A DNA stretch of 64,000 nucleotides from Enoplolaimus lenunculus (GCA_030248215.1 JASANG010002910.1:48466-112465); one strand, 5' to 3'. Positions 33,621-45,223 are shown, counted from the first letter of the stretch. The notes: generated from the letters alone by a model not told the origin. Made by a program: numbers and translations.

Positions 33621-34749
33621 CCAGCATAGCCTCACAGAACAGTATTTGTTCACTCCAGCCTATCAAAATCGTGTATGGTATTGAGTGATAGCGAATCACA
33701 GAATTGCAGCTTGATCAGAGAGAGAATTCAACTTTGGGCTAACTGACAACGTAATTCCGTTTTGAAATTTTCCAATTCGAAATTGAGTGAAATTGCTGCC
33801 GAGGTCAACAAATATTGACGAATGTGAAACAGAATTTTGTATTAAAAATGTTCCGAACTTGCTATTTAACTTTAAGGAATAATTTAACTTTGTATATTTT
33901 TAAACTATTAACTTATACGCTTAATAGAAATTGAAGTATTTTTAAAATTTCCATCGGTTTTAACTGCCGCACACCTTTTGGATTAAAATGATGTTAGAAC
34001 GGTAATAGTATCTTACGCAAGTAATAAACGTAGAAAAAGAGACATATGCTATCGTTATGCATATATGTATATATAAATATATATAAATATATATTTGTTG
34101 TTCTGCACATGTTTGTGTCAGGTACACTCTTTAAAATTAGGCCCAATCGAATTTATTTAGATTCAAAATCCTTTCATCAGATAAACAACCAGACTCCAAA
34201 CCTGCTAAATAAAGTGTTTTCAAAACGTAGAGCGCATTTTATTTCAAATCATACAGACATCGTTTGCTTAAAATGGAAATCAAGATTTCGTTTCAAAAAT
34301 GAATTTATGGAAATTTGAATATTTTTCATCGATTAATTTCGTTTCTATTTTAGGTTGTTTTTGGTCTCAAGATGCCTAAATTTATCCTCGATTGGGCTGC
34401 TGTTGTTTATTTGGACCGAAATCTGTTTATGGTCAAAGATGTAAACAAAATCATTTCAGACATACAACACAATTTAGTACTATAAAAAGGTACGTTTAGT
34501 TCAAATATCGCTTTATTTTTGTGCGAAAATTATAGTATTCTGGATTTGTTTGTTCGAATTTTCATGATTTGAGTTCTGTAAATTATAAGGAATATTTTTA
34601 ATTTTAGAAATTCCACTTGTATGATTTTGGTTTTTAACGCAGTAACGAATAACGCGGCACGTCACAAGTTTTTGACGATACAACGAATTTGTCAATCATT
34701 GGTTCTTAATAAAACCAGTTGTGCAAACTTTCAAGATTGCGTGCTATTT

Positions 34750-34944
34750 TATGCATAGAACAGAGACGTAACAGTAGTACAAGCATATTTATAAAAGCCT
34801 AAGCGTAAGCCAAAGCGTAAAGAATGACATTACGTATTAAGCTAAAGTCTGAGCCAAAGCGTAATTAAAAATGAGCCTAAAGCCTAAGCTTACTCTGTTG
34901 TAGTGGCGCAGAAAAACGTTCTGCCACTGATCTTTACATGGGTC
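34750..34944. mobile_element. Telomere-hexamer MITE (GGCC-TIR), left end truncated
   Basis: ATAGAACAGAGACGTAACAG on the left, CTGATCTTTACATGGGTC on the right, with AAGCCTAAGCGTAAGCC and related hexamers between. Confidence 0.65.
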
Positions 34945-35537
34945 AAATAATTGCATAAGACTTTGAAAAATATGAAGCTGATTGCCCTGACAGGTCACAT
35001 TCTGTCGTATACAGGCGTATCATTTGAGTTAAATTTATCAGTCTATTAAAAGAAAAAAGTATTCATCCGTATCAGCTGTGTATAGCTTAAGCCTAGACTC
35101 TAAGAGTACACCTGAAAATATTTTTCTCACAATTTAAAAAGCATAGTTAAACTGTGTTAAAATCAAAGCCCGTATTCTCAAATGTGTTCAGCACCTATGA
35201 CCATTTACTAATAAGTCTTATAACTTTCGAACCAGTGAATGCTGAAGCTAAAAATTCAGCACATTTTTCACATATAATTTGCTCTACTTCTGTACCAATT
35301 TTGAGTTCAACAACTGCAACAGTTAGTGAGTTTGCAAACCTATTACTAATTGATGATGGTTGCTATACATGTTTTTGTAAATATGGCCCAAAATCTAACT
35401 CTAAACTTAATCCTATGAATTAAAAATAATAGTCTGTGGAATTTATTCGGAATCTATGTTATTCTATACAATGACAAACAGTGTAATGAATTTTTTAAAT
35501 TTAAGTTTTTAAACGATTTTAGTAGTAAAAACAATTA

Positions 35538-38500
35538 ATGAATCCTGTAAAGAATTTCGTTGTTTATTTGCATGTTGTTGTGTTTATGATAAACTTGCAA
35601 AATAGCGAAACAGTTAAAGAATGCAAAGGTAAAGATACTTTATACAGAGATAAAATTGACACGTGCACTGTTTCCTTGCCGCAAGCCTATTAACCCTAGT
35701 GCCCGCATTCTCAAATATGTGCAGCACCTATCGCTCTACCGGTTATACATTGTAAAATTCAGTGAGTTGATTTTAACTCAGAATGAGTAAAATCCACTCA
35801 GAAGTCTGAGCTGTAAATTAGGTCTTTTAGAATTCAACATTCTGTTTTGATTGAACTCCTTCTTAGTTAATTAATCAACTCTCCCGGAATTAAATCAGAA
35901 CAGAGTGAGTTAATAATTACTGTTATTAATTCAGAAATAACCAGGAATGACCAATTCTCTCTCTGAGTTAATTAATCAACTCATTGGATTTGCAGTGTAG
36001 TAGATTTGTATACATCTGTCTCCGTTCGAGGTTTTGAACATTTCATGGTAACTGACTAAAGATACGTGTTACACACAGTTTAGACTACTGCTGTAGGCCT
36101 TTAACCTAAACCGGAGCTCAGGCCTAAGCCTTCGAATACGCTTAAACCTAAATTTAATCGCACAGCCTAAAAGTTGTCGCAAAACCCAAACATTAATATA
36201 TACATATACACACGAAAACTTTTAAAGGAAAGCGTAACCAGTAAACGGCGTTTTAGACTGTCCTTGCTAAATTTGTTGAAAAACGTGTTCGCGATTGTGA
36301 AACTTTTTTAATTTGTTTTAGCAGCGGCAAACATTGTTGATCCTGATCCAAACTGTCCTGATGACGAAGAAGTTGCTGCAGCCGAATTAGACGCAGGTAT
36401 GAGAAATGCAATCAAACTTGTATACCTGACAATTTTTGTATTGGATATTAAAATATTTTTCGGTTATATGAAGCCTTCAGGTTTGTGAACCAAGACAGAG
36501 TTGCAGCTATTGGACTTTCTGAATTAATGCCATATTATATATAATATATAATATACATAATATATTATATATAGGTATATATATGTATATATAGGTATAT
36601 ATTGGTATGTATAGGTATATATTGGTATATCAGAATGAGTACAATTATTGGTTTAATAGTGTTACATTGTGTCCCTTTTGTACAATTTGCTTAAAAGCTC
36701 CAAGGACGAATTCACAATATTCGATTCTGACCGGAGGACTGGTGGGCATCTGCAGGTCTAAGATGCAAATTTAAGCCTTTGAGATACGATTCAGAATATT
36801 TTATTTCAAATTAAAATTTTTGCATTTTTTATAGTTTTGTGCTTAAATGTCTCAGCGTTTTTCAGGCTACTTCGAAGGTGATATTGTGGGAATGGAATCG
36901 CACGAGGTAAACCTTAAGTATGTACAGCATGTTCTGTGGTTAGGTAGGTATGCAATAACACCTAAACTTTGGGCATAGATAGAACATTTGGCAAAAATAA
37001 TTTATTTACTGTAGTGACCCGAATAAGAGAGGGAGCTGATATTTATTTGGCCTCTCCAGCGGGTTCCTCCATGTTATTCGGTTTACGGATTGTTATTTAT
37101 TTTTAACCCACGCTCCGCCACCCTTCGTTACTGATATATATCCAGTACTGCAATTATCCGTTGAATTAAACGTATATTTGTCTTGCGTCAATAGATTGAG
37201 CGATAATGCAAGGTTATACTTAGAAATGTGCTTTTGAAATTTAAGTACGCTTTAAAGTTTCGGATTCTAATTATTTGGTCATGATTAGGGATAATTGAAA
37301 TTTATGAAGTCTAATTAGGGTTCAGGGACTCTATCCGCTAACGGACTCTTATTAGGAACACGGACTCCTATTGACTGAGACTCAAAATGGGGAACCCCCT
37401 CATATTACCTCCCCCTCTTATTCGGGTCACCGCAGTATATAGCATTTATTCGCCTGTGCAACTTCGTCAATTTAAGCTCAAAGAGCACCAAGAAATTTTA
37501 AGATCGTAGACCATTTTAAAATCTAAGTGCAACATTAAATACTACCGAAGTAGTCTCACAAGCAGCAGTCAAGTTTAAGCTTTCAAAGCAAAAAACGCCA
37601 TCTACGAAGCCTTATGGCCAAAGTAAAGAACCGGGACGGACACCATTATAAGCATATTCCTAAGCATAAGTCTAAGCCTAAGCCAAGCAAAACATTAGTC
37701 TAACGCTTAAGGTGACTCTATTGCAGTCCCGCAGAAAAACGTTCCGCCCCTGATCTTTACATGGGCCAGCCTTATTATGCCCATGAGAGAACCTGTAGCT
37801 AACCGTGTAGACGACCCTGAATCTCACATTACATTTGTATAAACAAAGATTCGGTATACTGTATTTCAGTCAACTGACCGAAATGCAATTTTGAACGATC
37901 GCATGAAATGGCCAAAATCAAGCGATGGGCTTGTTTACATTGGTTATGAAATATCCGGAGGAAGTAAATCAGTGCCAAATTTTTAGTTTTGTTTAAATGT
38001 TTATAACCAGAATTCAACCCTTTCTCACATAAATTTTTTCTATTTCCCCTGAGACCTACTTTTTTGCTAGGATTCGAACTCCAGTGACTGGAGTGGGAGG
38101 CGTATACCATCACCACTTAGCTATAGGAGCTTGACGCTCGAGTCCGTGGGCTCTCACGTCTTGTGGTGATTTAGTACTATGTATACGTGTTGCAATTGTT
38201 AAACACAGTGCGATATATACTATTTAACGTATATACACTACGCTGAGTTGCCTACAGGCAACTCAATGTGAGAAGGGGTTAATATCACAATCGCTGTTAA
38301 TTTCAGTGAGTTGATTTTAACACAGAACGAGTTGAATCGACACAGAAGTCTAAGCTCTGAATTAGATGTTTCAGAACTCAGAATTGTGAATTCGATTGAA
38401 CTCATTCTGAGTTAATTAATTAACTCAGCTTGAATTAAATCAGCTCAGAGTGTGTTAATATTTTTGCTGTTATTAACTCAGAAATAACCAAAAATCACTA

Positions 38501-41500
38501 ATACTATGTTTGAGTTGATTAATCAAATTATTGGAATTTACAATCAAGGGAAAACTTTTTGCGTTAAAATCTGCTATTAAGGGCTGCCAAAATGCTTTTA
38601 TTTATAAGTTGTTTCGTACAAAATCTAAGAAATTAAAACTCCTAAAAATCGACGTTAAGAATATACAAAAAACTTACTAACAGGCGTAAATTTTGTTAAA
38701 ATACGTTTTCTGACGTAACCTAAGCCAGAGACAGGCCTCGAGTTGTACCGCATGATAATTAAAAATTAAATTTTAAAATTTAAAGGCAGTGAAATGCGAC
38801 GAGTAGTCGAATCAGCAGCGCGTTCGTACGAAGAAAACACTTGTATTAGAATACGACCGAAAACGTCTTCTGACCAAGATTATATTAATATAATTGCTGG
38901 TCAAGGGTAAGGATATGTGCCAAAGCCAAAAATTAACGCGATAATTTGGACAATGTTTCTGCTGATTTTTTAATATATATAGTTTTGTGAGCACATGAAT
39001 AGGAACAGGACCGAAACCGTAGTATAAGCATTATCCTAAGCCAAAAATTACCGCGATAATTTGGACAATATTTCTGCTGATTTTTTAATATATATAGTTT
39101 TGTGGGCACATGTATAGAACAGGACCGAAACGGTAGTATAAGCATTATCCTAAGCCAAAAATTAACGCGATAATTTGGACAATGTTTCTGCTGATTTTTT
39201 AATATATATAGTTTTGTGGGCACATGTATAGGAACAGGACCGAAACGGTAGTATAAGCATTATCCTAAGCCAAAAATTAACGCGATAATTTGGACAATGT
39301 TTCTGCTGATTTTTTAATATATAGTTTTGTGGGCATATGTATAGGAACAGGACCGAAACGGTAGTATAAGCATTATCCTAAGCCAAAAATTAACGCGATA
39401 ATTTGGACAATGTTTCTGCTGATTTTTTATATATATAGTTTTGTGGGCACATGTATAGGAACAGGACCGAAACGGTAGTATAAGCATTATCCTAAGCCAA
39501 AAATTAACGCGATAATTTGGATCATGTTTCTGCTGATTTTTTAATATATAGTTTTGTGAGCACATGTATAGGAACAGGACCGAAACGGTAGTATAAGCGT
39601 TATCCTAAACCAAAAATTAACGCGATAATTTGGACAATGTTTCTGCTGATTTTTTAATATATATAGTTTTGTGAGCACATGTATAGGAACAGGACCGAAA
39701 CGGTAGTATAAGCATTATCCTAAGCCTAAGCCTAAGCCTAAAGCGTACGGATGAGCTTATACCTAAGCCTAAGCCTACGCTTAAGCCTAAGCAGAAAATG
39801 TCTAAAGCTTGAGCTTATTGAGCTTACTCTATTACAGTACCGAAGGAAAACGTTCCAGCCCTGTTCTATACATGGGTCGTTTTGTGTATAGGATTTAAAC
39901 ATAAATAGCATTATAATATATATGTTCACTTCGGTCAGTCAAAACTTATCCGTGTGCTGGAAACTGAAGACTAAAAGCATCAATGTATTGCATACTGAAG
40001 CGAAAATAAGCTTCAGACCGCTGGACACTGAAGTTTTGTTACTTTAGTGTCCAGCGCACTGACATATTTTTGGCTACAGTATGCAGCACAAAAAATCTTT
40101 TAGCCTTCAGTGTCCAGCACCCTGAAATTTTTGACTTCAATGTTAATCTCACTACCCTTTCAAAAGTCACCTGGTGTACGCATGATATTGTGAAAGTTGC
40201 ATTATACTGGCGCTTTACAGAAATTAAATGAACGCTCGAATTGATTGATAGTAGTTCACTGTAAATTTCAGTGAGTTTATTTTCACTCAAAATCAGCTGA
40301 ATCACTCAGTCTGAATTAGGACTACCAGAACTCAGAATTTTGAGTTCATTCAATTCATTCTGAGTAAATTAATCAACTCACCTAGAGTCCGTTCAAGTCA
40401 GAGTGTGAGTGAACTTCATTCAGAGTGAGTTAATGCTTACTGATATTAATTCAGAAATAACTAACTCGGTAGCTGAATTGATTAATCAACTTATTGGAAT
40501 TTACAGTGATGTTTGTTATCCGCCTACATAATCACATCAAAGACATACACTTCTAATGTGTCAGAGTAGCGACAACGCTTTAGAAAGGGTTGCACACCAA
40601 TTAATAAGTAACGATGAACACAAACTTTAAGGTTTGTCGTACGGCCGGTTATAGCTCTTTGGGGGAGCCCCTATCAATGAGCAAGACAAGAAGGATATGC
40701 TTTGCTCAAGATTAAGACTATAGCCCTGATATGCGTTGAAGCTTTTGCGATGTAATTTGTTCAGTAACAATTCAAGACCAATACATAGAACAGGGCCGTA
40801 AGAGTAGTATAAGCATATTTATAAACCTAAACATAATTCACAAAAAATGTACCTAAAGCCTAAGCATACTCTATAGCAGTCCTGCAGAAAAACGTTCCGC
40901 TCTTAGGGCCCAAAATGCGTACTTTTTTGACACGAAATAGCTATAAAATATAGAGCTGATAAAAGATGCTTAGACTTGTGGGTTCACGAATGATAAACTG
41001 AAATTAAAAAAACACAAAAGTAAAGTTTAATTTGTTACTTTTATAATCTCAATAAAATTTAAATTTGTCAATACTTTTTTTACAGATGCTATTCAGCGAT
41101 TGGCCTGCCAAAACTTTTTTACAGATGCTATTCAGCGATTGGCCTGTCAAAATTTTTTTTACAGATGCTATTCAGCGGTTGGCCTGTCAAAACTTTTTTA
41201 CAGATGCTATTCAGCGATTGGCTTGTCAAAACTTTTTTTACAGATGCTATTCAGCGGTTGGACTGTCAAAACTTTTTTACAGATGCTATTCAGCGATTGG
41301 CCTGTCAAAACTTTGTTTACAGATGCTATTCAGCGATTGGCCTGTCAAAACTTTGTTTACAGATGCTATTCAGCGATTGGCCGTTCTGGAGGGCGACAGC
41401 AACTTTCACTCGGACAAGGTTGCGAGTACCACGGCACTGCAGTTCACGAATTTATGCACGCAATTGGATTTTTGCATGAACAAAGCAGACCAGACCGTGA

Positions 41501-44500
41501 TGACTATATTCGTATCTTATACGACAATATTCGACAAGGTTTTGTATTTTTATTATGCACAAATTTCACAATAAAACACGCGTAAGAGCAGGTACATCGT
41601 TTCCTCTCGTAAACCTAACCCTACTGATAAAGCGTAAGCCTAAGCCTAAAACCTAACTTCGAGCTTTAAACGGACAACGAAACGATAAACCGAATAAAGT
41701 TGTATGATAAAATATGAAAAATTTCGGCCCAGAAAACGAGACGACCCTAAGAGTAAACATGAACTAAAGACTCGAAAGAGGCGTTTATGTTATTGTTTAA
41801 GGAATGGAACGACAGTTTGAAAAAGGATCGACTCGTGAATACTACAGCATTCAACAGTATGATTATGCCAGGTCAGTACCGTACATAATTTTACGTCTTG
41901 ATCCGCAGCCATATCGATGGTTGTGTACGGATGGATGATGGCTTGAAACAATGAATTGCAAATACTCGAAGTTAATCATATCGCTTCGAACAAAAACTAC
42001 AATTAGAGATAATTGACATTTATGGACTCTAATTACGGTTTAGAGTCTCTCTATCCGCTTTAAGGACTCTTATTAGGTATACGGACTTGTATTGATTGGG
42101 ACTCAAAATGGAATTATTTAGTGTACTTTAAACAATATAGGTTAACATCAACATTTCTTTACTGACGCAGTGCCTATATTCACGTAACGTTATGGTGGAT
42201 GTATACAAAGTTGTCACAAATATGGCCGCCAATCCCGAGGATGTAAGCGGGTCAGTCACCCCCTTTTTTAAGTATAAAAGTTGGTAGCGTTATATTGTTC
42301 CCCCACTTTTGAAAGACAAAAACTTGACGGGCATATTAGTACCTAAAGCGTCTGATGTACTAATTGCCCGATATAAACCTGTGCATCACAGTTTACGTAG
42401 CGAAAATTCGGCATATTTTAAAGAAATAAACGTCTGTAAAAAGTTCTATGTGTGAAATTTTATTTCAGTGTTATGCATTATCCATCAACAGCATTCTCAA
42501 AAAATGGTCGCCCAACCCTTGAACCAATACAACAAGGGTAATTCATTAATTATGCTTATAATTAATGCAGCCAAAAGTGCATGATACCATTTAACAAGAG
42601 TATGCAACTGGGTACAATCTATGTAGAAAAAAATGTACCCAGCGCGCGTTGCATTTTTGGCTTACCCCCCGTATTTGGGGGGTCAAAATCTCCATCGATG
42701 TTGAAATTCATGTGCTATTGTATATACTAAAGTGTGGTCCGATTAAATTTTCGGTGCTGGCTGGCGGATACACGTGTAAAATGAACGTAAAATTGACCCC
42801 CCAAATGAGGGAGGGGGTAGGACCAAAAAGCAACGAGTGCTGGTAGATTTAGTTCCATGCAAAACAAGGCGTTTTGCATACTCTGAGATCATACACTCTT
42901 GATGCAGCCAATGTTACTTTTAGGGCCGTAACAGTAGATTAAGCGTATTCCTAAGCCTACACATAAGCCTAAACGTTACATAAGCGAAAAATTTTCAGTT
43001 TACTATGTCTCAGGGGAAATAGAAAATATTCATGTGAGAAAGGGTTAATGCAATCATTTAAAAGTCATGACAGCCAATCACACGTCAGAGCACAGTTGTA
43101 CAACAAATATTTCTGGAAAATATAAATGAAACTATCTATTGACGGATCATAATGACCTATTTGTTGCCTGATAAACCGTGGCCATAGATTAGGCAAGTAA
43201 AACTAAATTAAATTTACCTAAAAATCTCGAAAGTTCAGACAAAAACAAATCCTTGAACATTTTTAGTGTAGGAAAAATCACAAAGCTATGTTACCGATAT
43301 TCGTAAACGTTTAACAATGATTTTTATAAAAATAAAAACACATTATAAGGTTTTTTGTTTTAGAGTAACACTGGGTCAACGACAAGGTTTCGCTCAAAGT
43401 GACATTTCAAAAATCAACGAACTTTATGAGTGCGCAGGAAATCCGGGACCGCAGCCTGGAACGACAAGAATTGTGACGCCCGGGCCTGGTCCTCAAACTC
43501 CAAGCGGAAGTAAGTACGATAGGAATTTTGGCCCATGTATAGAACAGGGCGGAACAGTAGTATAAGCATATTCCTAAGCCTAAGCATAAGCTTAAGCGTA
43601 TGGATGAGCATATTCCTAAGCCTAAGCCTAAGCCTAAGCAAACAAATAGTCTAAAGCTTAAACTGACTCTATTATAGCCCGTCCGGAAAACGATCCGGCC
43701 CTGTTCTATACATGGGCCGGAATTTTAAACCTTTACAGATAATATTTAGTCGAAAACTACTTATTTGTCTTGTGTCAATGCAAAGTTATAACTCAGGAAT
43801 GAACTTTCAAAATTTAAGTACGCTTTAAAGTTTCGAACTCAAATTTTATTTGGCACTGGAGTCACTTATGCGTTACAATTAAGGACAAACGACATTTATG
43901 GACTCTAGTTAGGGTTTAGAAACTCTATCCGCGTACGGACCCTTATTATAGGGATACGGACTCCTATCGATTGGACTCTAATGGGGACCACCCTTTTATT
44001 ACTACCTCCCTCTTATTCGAGTCACTACAGAAGATTTGTTTAAAAAAATTGATTCTAAGCTAAACAGTACTAGCTATGTAATTTTTTTCAGATTGCCGCA
44101 ATACTGTACGAGATCAAACTTGCAACGCAGCAATGCAGTTGTCGTCTGAATTTTGCAATCCAAACGGTGCATTATCAGAGTTCACTGCAATGTGCCGCCG
44201 GTCGTGTGAATTGTGCGATACCGGACCGAACACGTTTAGACCACAACCGGAAACGCCACCCACTGCACGTCCCACCTCGGGACCTGGATGTAAGTTTGTG
44301 TTTGAACCTAAAAAGTACATTTTCAATTTTTTGAAAGCGAGACCAATTAAGTCATTTCACTGCACTACGTTGAAATTTATAGGCTGTACGCCTAGTATAC
44401 AGTGTTGTCAGGAGCGGAACAGTATTATTAACTTTATTCCTAAACCTAAGCCTATTAAGCCTAAGCCTAAGCGTGAGAATGAGTTTATTCGTAAGCCTAA

Positions 44501-45223
44501 AAGCATACGCAAGCAAACAATTATTCTATTCTAGTCCCACAGAAAAACGTTCCGCCCCTGATCTTTAAATGGGCCCGGGTCTGGAACAATGATTGGTACC
44601 AAAAACGAAAACTTGCTGTGCCGTAAGGTCTAAAGGTTGTGAATGTGCTACTTCGATTTCCTGCATACACTGTAAATCCCAGTGAGTTGATTTTTACTCA
44701 GAATGAGTTGAGTTGCTTAGTTCGAGTTATAGGACTAGCAAAACTCATGATTCTCAGTTACTTACTTCAATTTATTCTGATTTTATTATTCACATACCGC
44801 GGAATCGCGTACACTCGCAGTTTTAAACTGCTGTTATTAAACTCAGAAACAAATAAATTACGTCGTAAAGTTAATTAATTAAACTCTATGAAATTTACAG
44901 TGTAGCTATAAATTCACCTTATAGAAAACGTATGTGTAGCGAAAATATAAAATTAAAAGGATTAAAAACAAAAAATACACGTTTATATTTAAATTTCACA
45001 CTGTTCAAATCGCCGCTAGCGTGCGTACTGTGACTCTCATAGAGTCTGTAGAAATAGTAACCAGGTTTAACAATTGCGTTTTGCCAGAAATATTTTACTT
45101 TTTTAAATTTCAGACTGCCAAGATCAATCTTATCGCTGTCAATCAAGTATGCGTTCCATGCGAGGATTTTGCCAACGATCTTCGTATGCAAAGTATTGTA
45201 AAAAGTCGTGTGGATTCTGCTAA
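35538..45223 (+). CDS. Secreted astacin-family zinc metalloprotease with two ShKT domains, complete, 11 exons
   Basis: Exons: 35538-35628, 36322-36396, 36866-36906, 37870-37963, 38786-38906, 41363-41538, 41802-41871, 42469-42537, 43364-43509, 44092-44289, 45114-45223; 396 residues, all phases consistent. Residues 1-22 look like a signal peptide (hydrophobic VVYLHVVVFMI). The prodomain carries FEGD (58-61), the FxGD motif whose Asp blocks the zinc in astacin zymogens; the mature chain probably begins near RNAI (73-76). Catalytic motif HEFMHAIGFLHEQSRPDRD holds H169, E170, H173 and H179; the Met-turn is SVMHY (223-227). Cys 120, 142, 161 and 269 fit the two astacin disulfides. A Pro/Gly/Thr linker leads to ShKT domain 1 (296-336, C-x8-C-x10-C-x12-C-x3-C-x2-C) and domain 2 (362-396), with the stop directly after the last Cys. 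Likely secreted; substrate unknown. Nematode NAS proteins share this layout. Confidence 0.93.
35746..35999. mobile_element. TA-type MITE (TACACTGTAAATT family) in astacin intron 1
   Basis: Starts TACATTGTAAAATTCAGTGA and ends ATTGGATTTGCAGTGTA; interior AACTCAGAATGAGT motifs. It fills part of the first astacin intron. Confidence 0.7.
36530..36635. repeat. TA/GGTATATA microsatellite in astacin intron 2
   Basis: ATATAATATATAATATAC followed by repeats of TATAGGTATATAT. Low complexity. Confidence 0.75.
37008..37436. mobile_element. TIR element with ACTGTAGTGACCCGAATAAG end in astacin intron 3
   Basis: Left ACTGTAGTGACCCGAATAAG; right CTTATTCGGGTCACCGCAGT. Homologous to 18206-18713 throughout, about 80 bp shorter inside. 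Confidence 0.8.
37616..37767. mobile_element. Telomere-hexamer MITE (GGCC-TIR) with perfect 8-bp duplication in astacin intron 3
   Basis: Ends GGCCAAAGTAAAGAACCGGG and CCCTGATCTTTACATGGGCC; flanked by AGCCTTAT on both sides (37608-37615, 37768-37775). The interior has CCTAAGCATAAGTCTAAGCC. The next exon starts 95 bp after the right duplication. Confidence 0.85.
38065..38140 (-). mobile_element. tRNA-derived SINE head
   Basis: On the minus strand TAGCTAAGTGGTGATGG (box-A-like, 38107-38123) is followed after about 30 nt by GGAGTTCGAATCCTAGC (box-B-like, 38068-38084). The flank CTCGAGCGTCAAGCTCC is shared with a partial copy at 60154-60215, showing dispersal. It lies in the 822-bp astacin intron before the exon at 38786. 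A solitary tRNA gene is unlikely because of the extra copy and irregular arm. Confidence 0.6.
38290..38545. mobile_element. TA-type MITE (CACTGTAAATT family), ends eroded
   Basis: Starts near GTTAATTTCAGTGAGTTGAT and ends TTGGAATTTACAATC. Same interior as the copies at 35746 and 40257. Confidence 0.65.
38927..39673. repeat. Seven-copy ~118 bp tandem array built from intron sequence plus a MITE left end
   Basis: The unit begins CCAAAAATTAACGCGATAAT, passes through AATATATATAGTTTTGTG and continues into the MITE terminus (GCACATGTATAGGAACAGGA) and its first hexamers. Repeats start near 38929, 39043, 39159, 39271, 39386, 39498 and 39611. It begins about 20 bp after the donor of the exon ending at 38906 and runs into the full MITE at 39674. 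Units are nearly identical, so expansion is recent. Confidence 0.85.
39674..39878. mobile_element. Telomere-hexamer MITE with perfect 8-bp duplication, at the end of a tandem array
   Basis: Left AGCACATGTATAGGAACAGG, right CCCTGTTCTATACATGGGTC; flanked by GTTTTGTG (39666-39673 and 39879-39886). The interior has CCTAAGCCTAAGCCTAAGCC, a perfect hexamer run. Confidence 0.8.
39960..40145. repeat. Hairpin-rich repeat with CAGTGTCCAGC motifs
   Basis: GCTGGACACTGAAG and CTTCAGTGTCCAGC are inverted copies, along with GTGTCCAGCGCACTGA. Related words occur near 27262-27305. Function unknown; likely another short transposon. Confidence 0.45.
40257..40509. mobile_element. TA-type MITE (CACTGTAAATT family) in astacin intron 5
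   Basis: Starts CACTGTAAATTTCAGTGAGT and ends TTGGAATTTACAGTG, inverted termini of about 15 bp. Confidence 0.75.
40776..40910. mobile_element. Telomere-hexamer MITE (GGCC-TIR), right end shortened
   Basis: GACCAATACATAGAACAGGG on the left, AAAAACGTTCCGCTCTTAGG at the right. Part of the right terminus is gone. Confidence 0.6.
41066..41382 (+). repeat. Eight tandem copies of a 40-bp segment spanning a 3' splice site
   Basis: Each unit is the last ~20 nt of the intron (TGTCAAAACTTTTTTTACAG) plus the first ~20 nt of the next exon (ATGCTATTCAGCGATTGGCC). The exon-start ATG recurs at 41086, 41125, 41165, 41204, 41244, 41283, 41323 and 41363, spacing 39-40. Only the last copy continues into coding sequence (GCYSAIGRSGGRQQ), so 41363 is taken as the true exon start. 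Spacing variation comes from the T-run length. Confidence 0.95.
42907..43005. mobile_element. Partial telomere-hexamer MITE, CCAATGTTACTTTTAGGGCC subtype
   Basis: Left end CCAATGTTACTTTTAGGGCC as in 45232-45418, followed by CCTAAGCCTACACATAAGCC. The right end is not recognised. Confidence 0.5.
43530..43718. mobile_element. Telomere-hexamer MITE (GGCC-TIR), best preserved copy, perfect 8-bp duplication
   Basis: 189 bp. Ends GGCCCATGTATAGAACAGGG and CCCTGTTCTATACATGGGCC; flanked by GGAATTTT (43522-43529, 43719-43726). Two internal blocks of GCCTAA-type hexamers (around 43575-43595 and 43613-43640). Inserted in the astacin intron 20 bp after the exon ending at 43509. The 8-bp duplication fits hAT, P or Merlin-type transposition; no transposase is encoded. 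Confidence 0.92.
43740..44030. mobile_element. Left-truncated copy of the ACTGTAGTGACCC element
   Basis: Ends CTTATTCGAGTCACTACAG and shares ACTCTATCCGCGTACGGAC with 18206-18713. The left terminus is absent. A further fragment is at about 42000-42115. Confidence 0.7.
44410..44575. mobile_element. Telomere-hexamer MITE (GGCC-TIR), left end lost, in astacin intron 10
   Basis: GGAGCGGAACAGTATTATTA, CCTAAACCTAAGCCTATTAAG, then CCCTGATCTTTAAATGGGCC at the right end. Confidence 0.65.
44666..44904. mobile_element. TA-type MITE (TACACTGTAAATT family) in astacin intron 10
   Basis: Starts TACACTGTAAATCCCAGTGA and ends ATGAAATTTACAGTGTA; perfect TACACTGTAAAT inverted ends apart from small changes. Confidence 0.8.

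Larger units (their letters stand above)
30242..35537. other. Intergenic region between NT5C2 and the astacin gene
   Basis: Holds two telomere-hexamer MITEs, an eroded CTCCGG element, a copy of the repeat nested near 8400 and AT-rich spacer. No exon with conserved protein text was found; the small open frames are scattered and unsupported. Confidence 0.5.

Noticed and set aside
38065-38140. Intact tRNA gene
   Set aside because: Box A and B are present, but the fold is irregular and a second partial copy with the same flank exists at 60154-60215, so a SINE is more likely.
38812-39565. Minus-strand frames with repeated KNQQKHCPNYRVNFWLRIML text
   Set aside because: Produced by the ~118 bp tandem array that includes a MITE end; no coding support.
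39700-39800. True telomere or chromosome-fusion scar (GCCTAA runs)
   Set aside because: The hexamers sit inside TIR-bounded elements with 8-bp duplications, so transposition explains them.
41065-41585. Open frames of 104-169 codons across the splice-site array
   Set aside because: They are frames through the 40-bp tandem repeat; only the part after 41363 in one frame is the real astacin exon.
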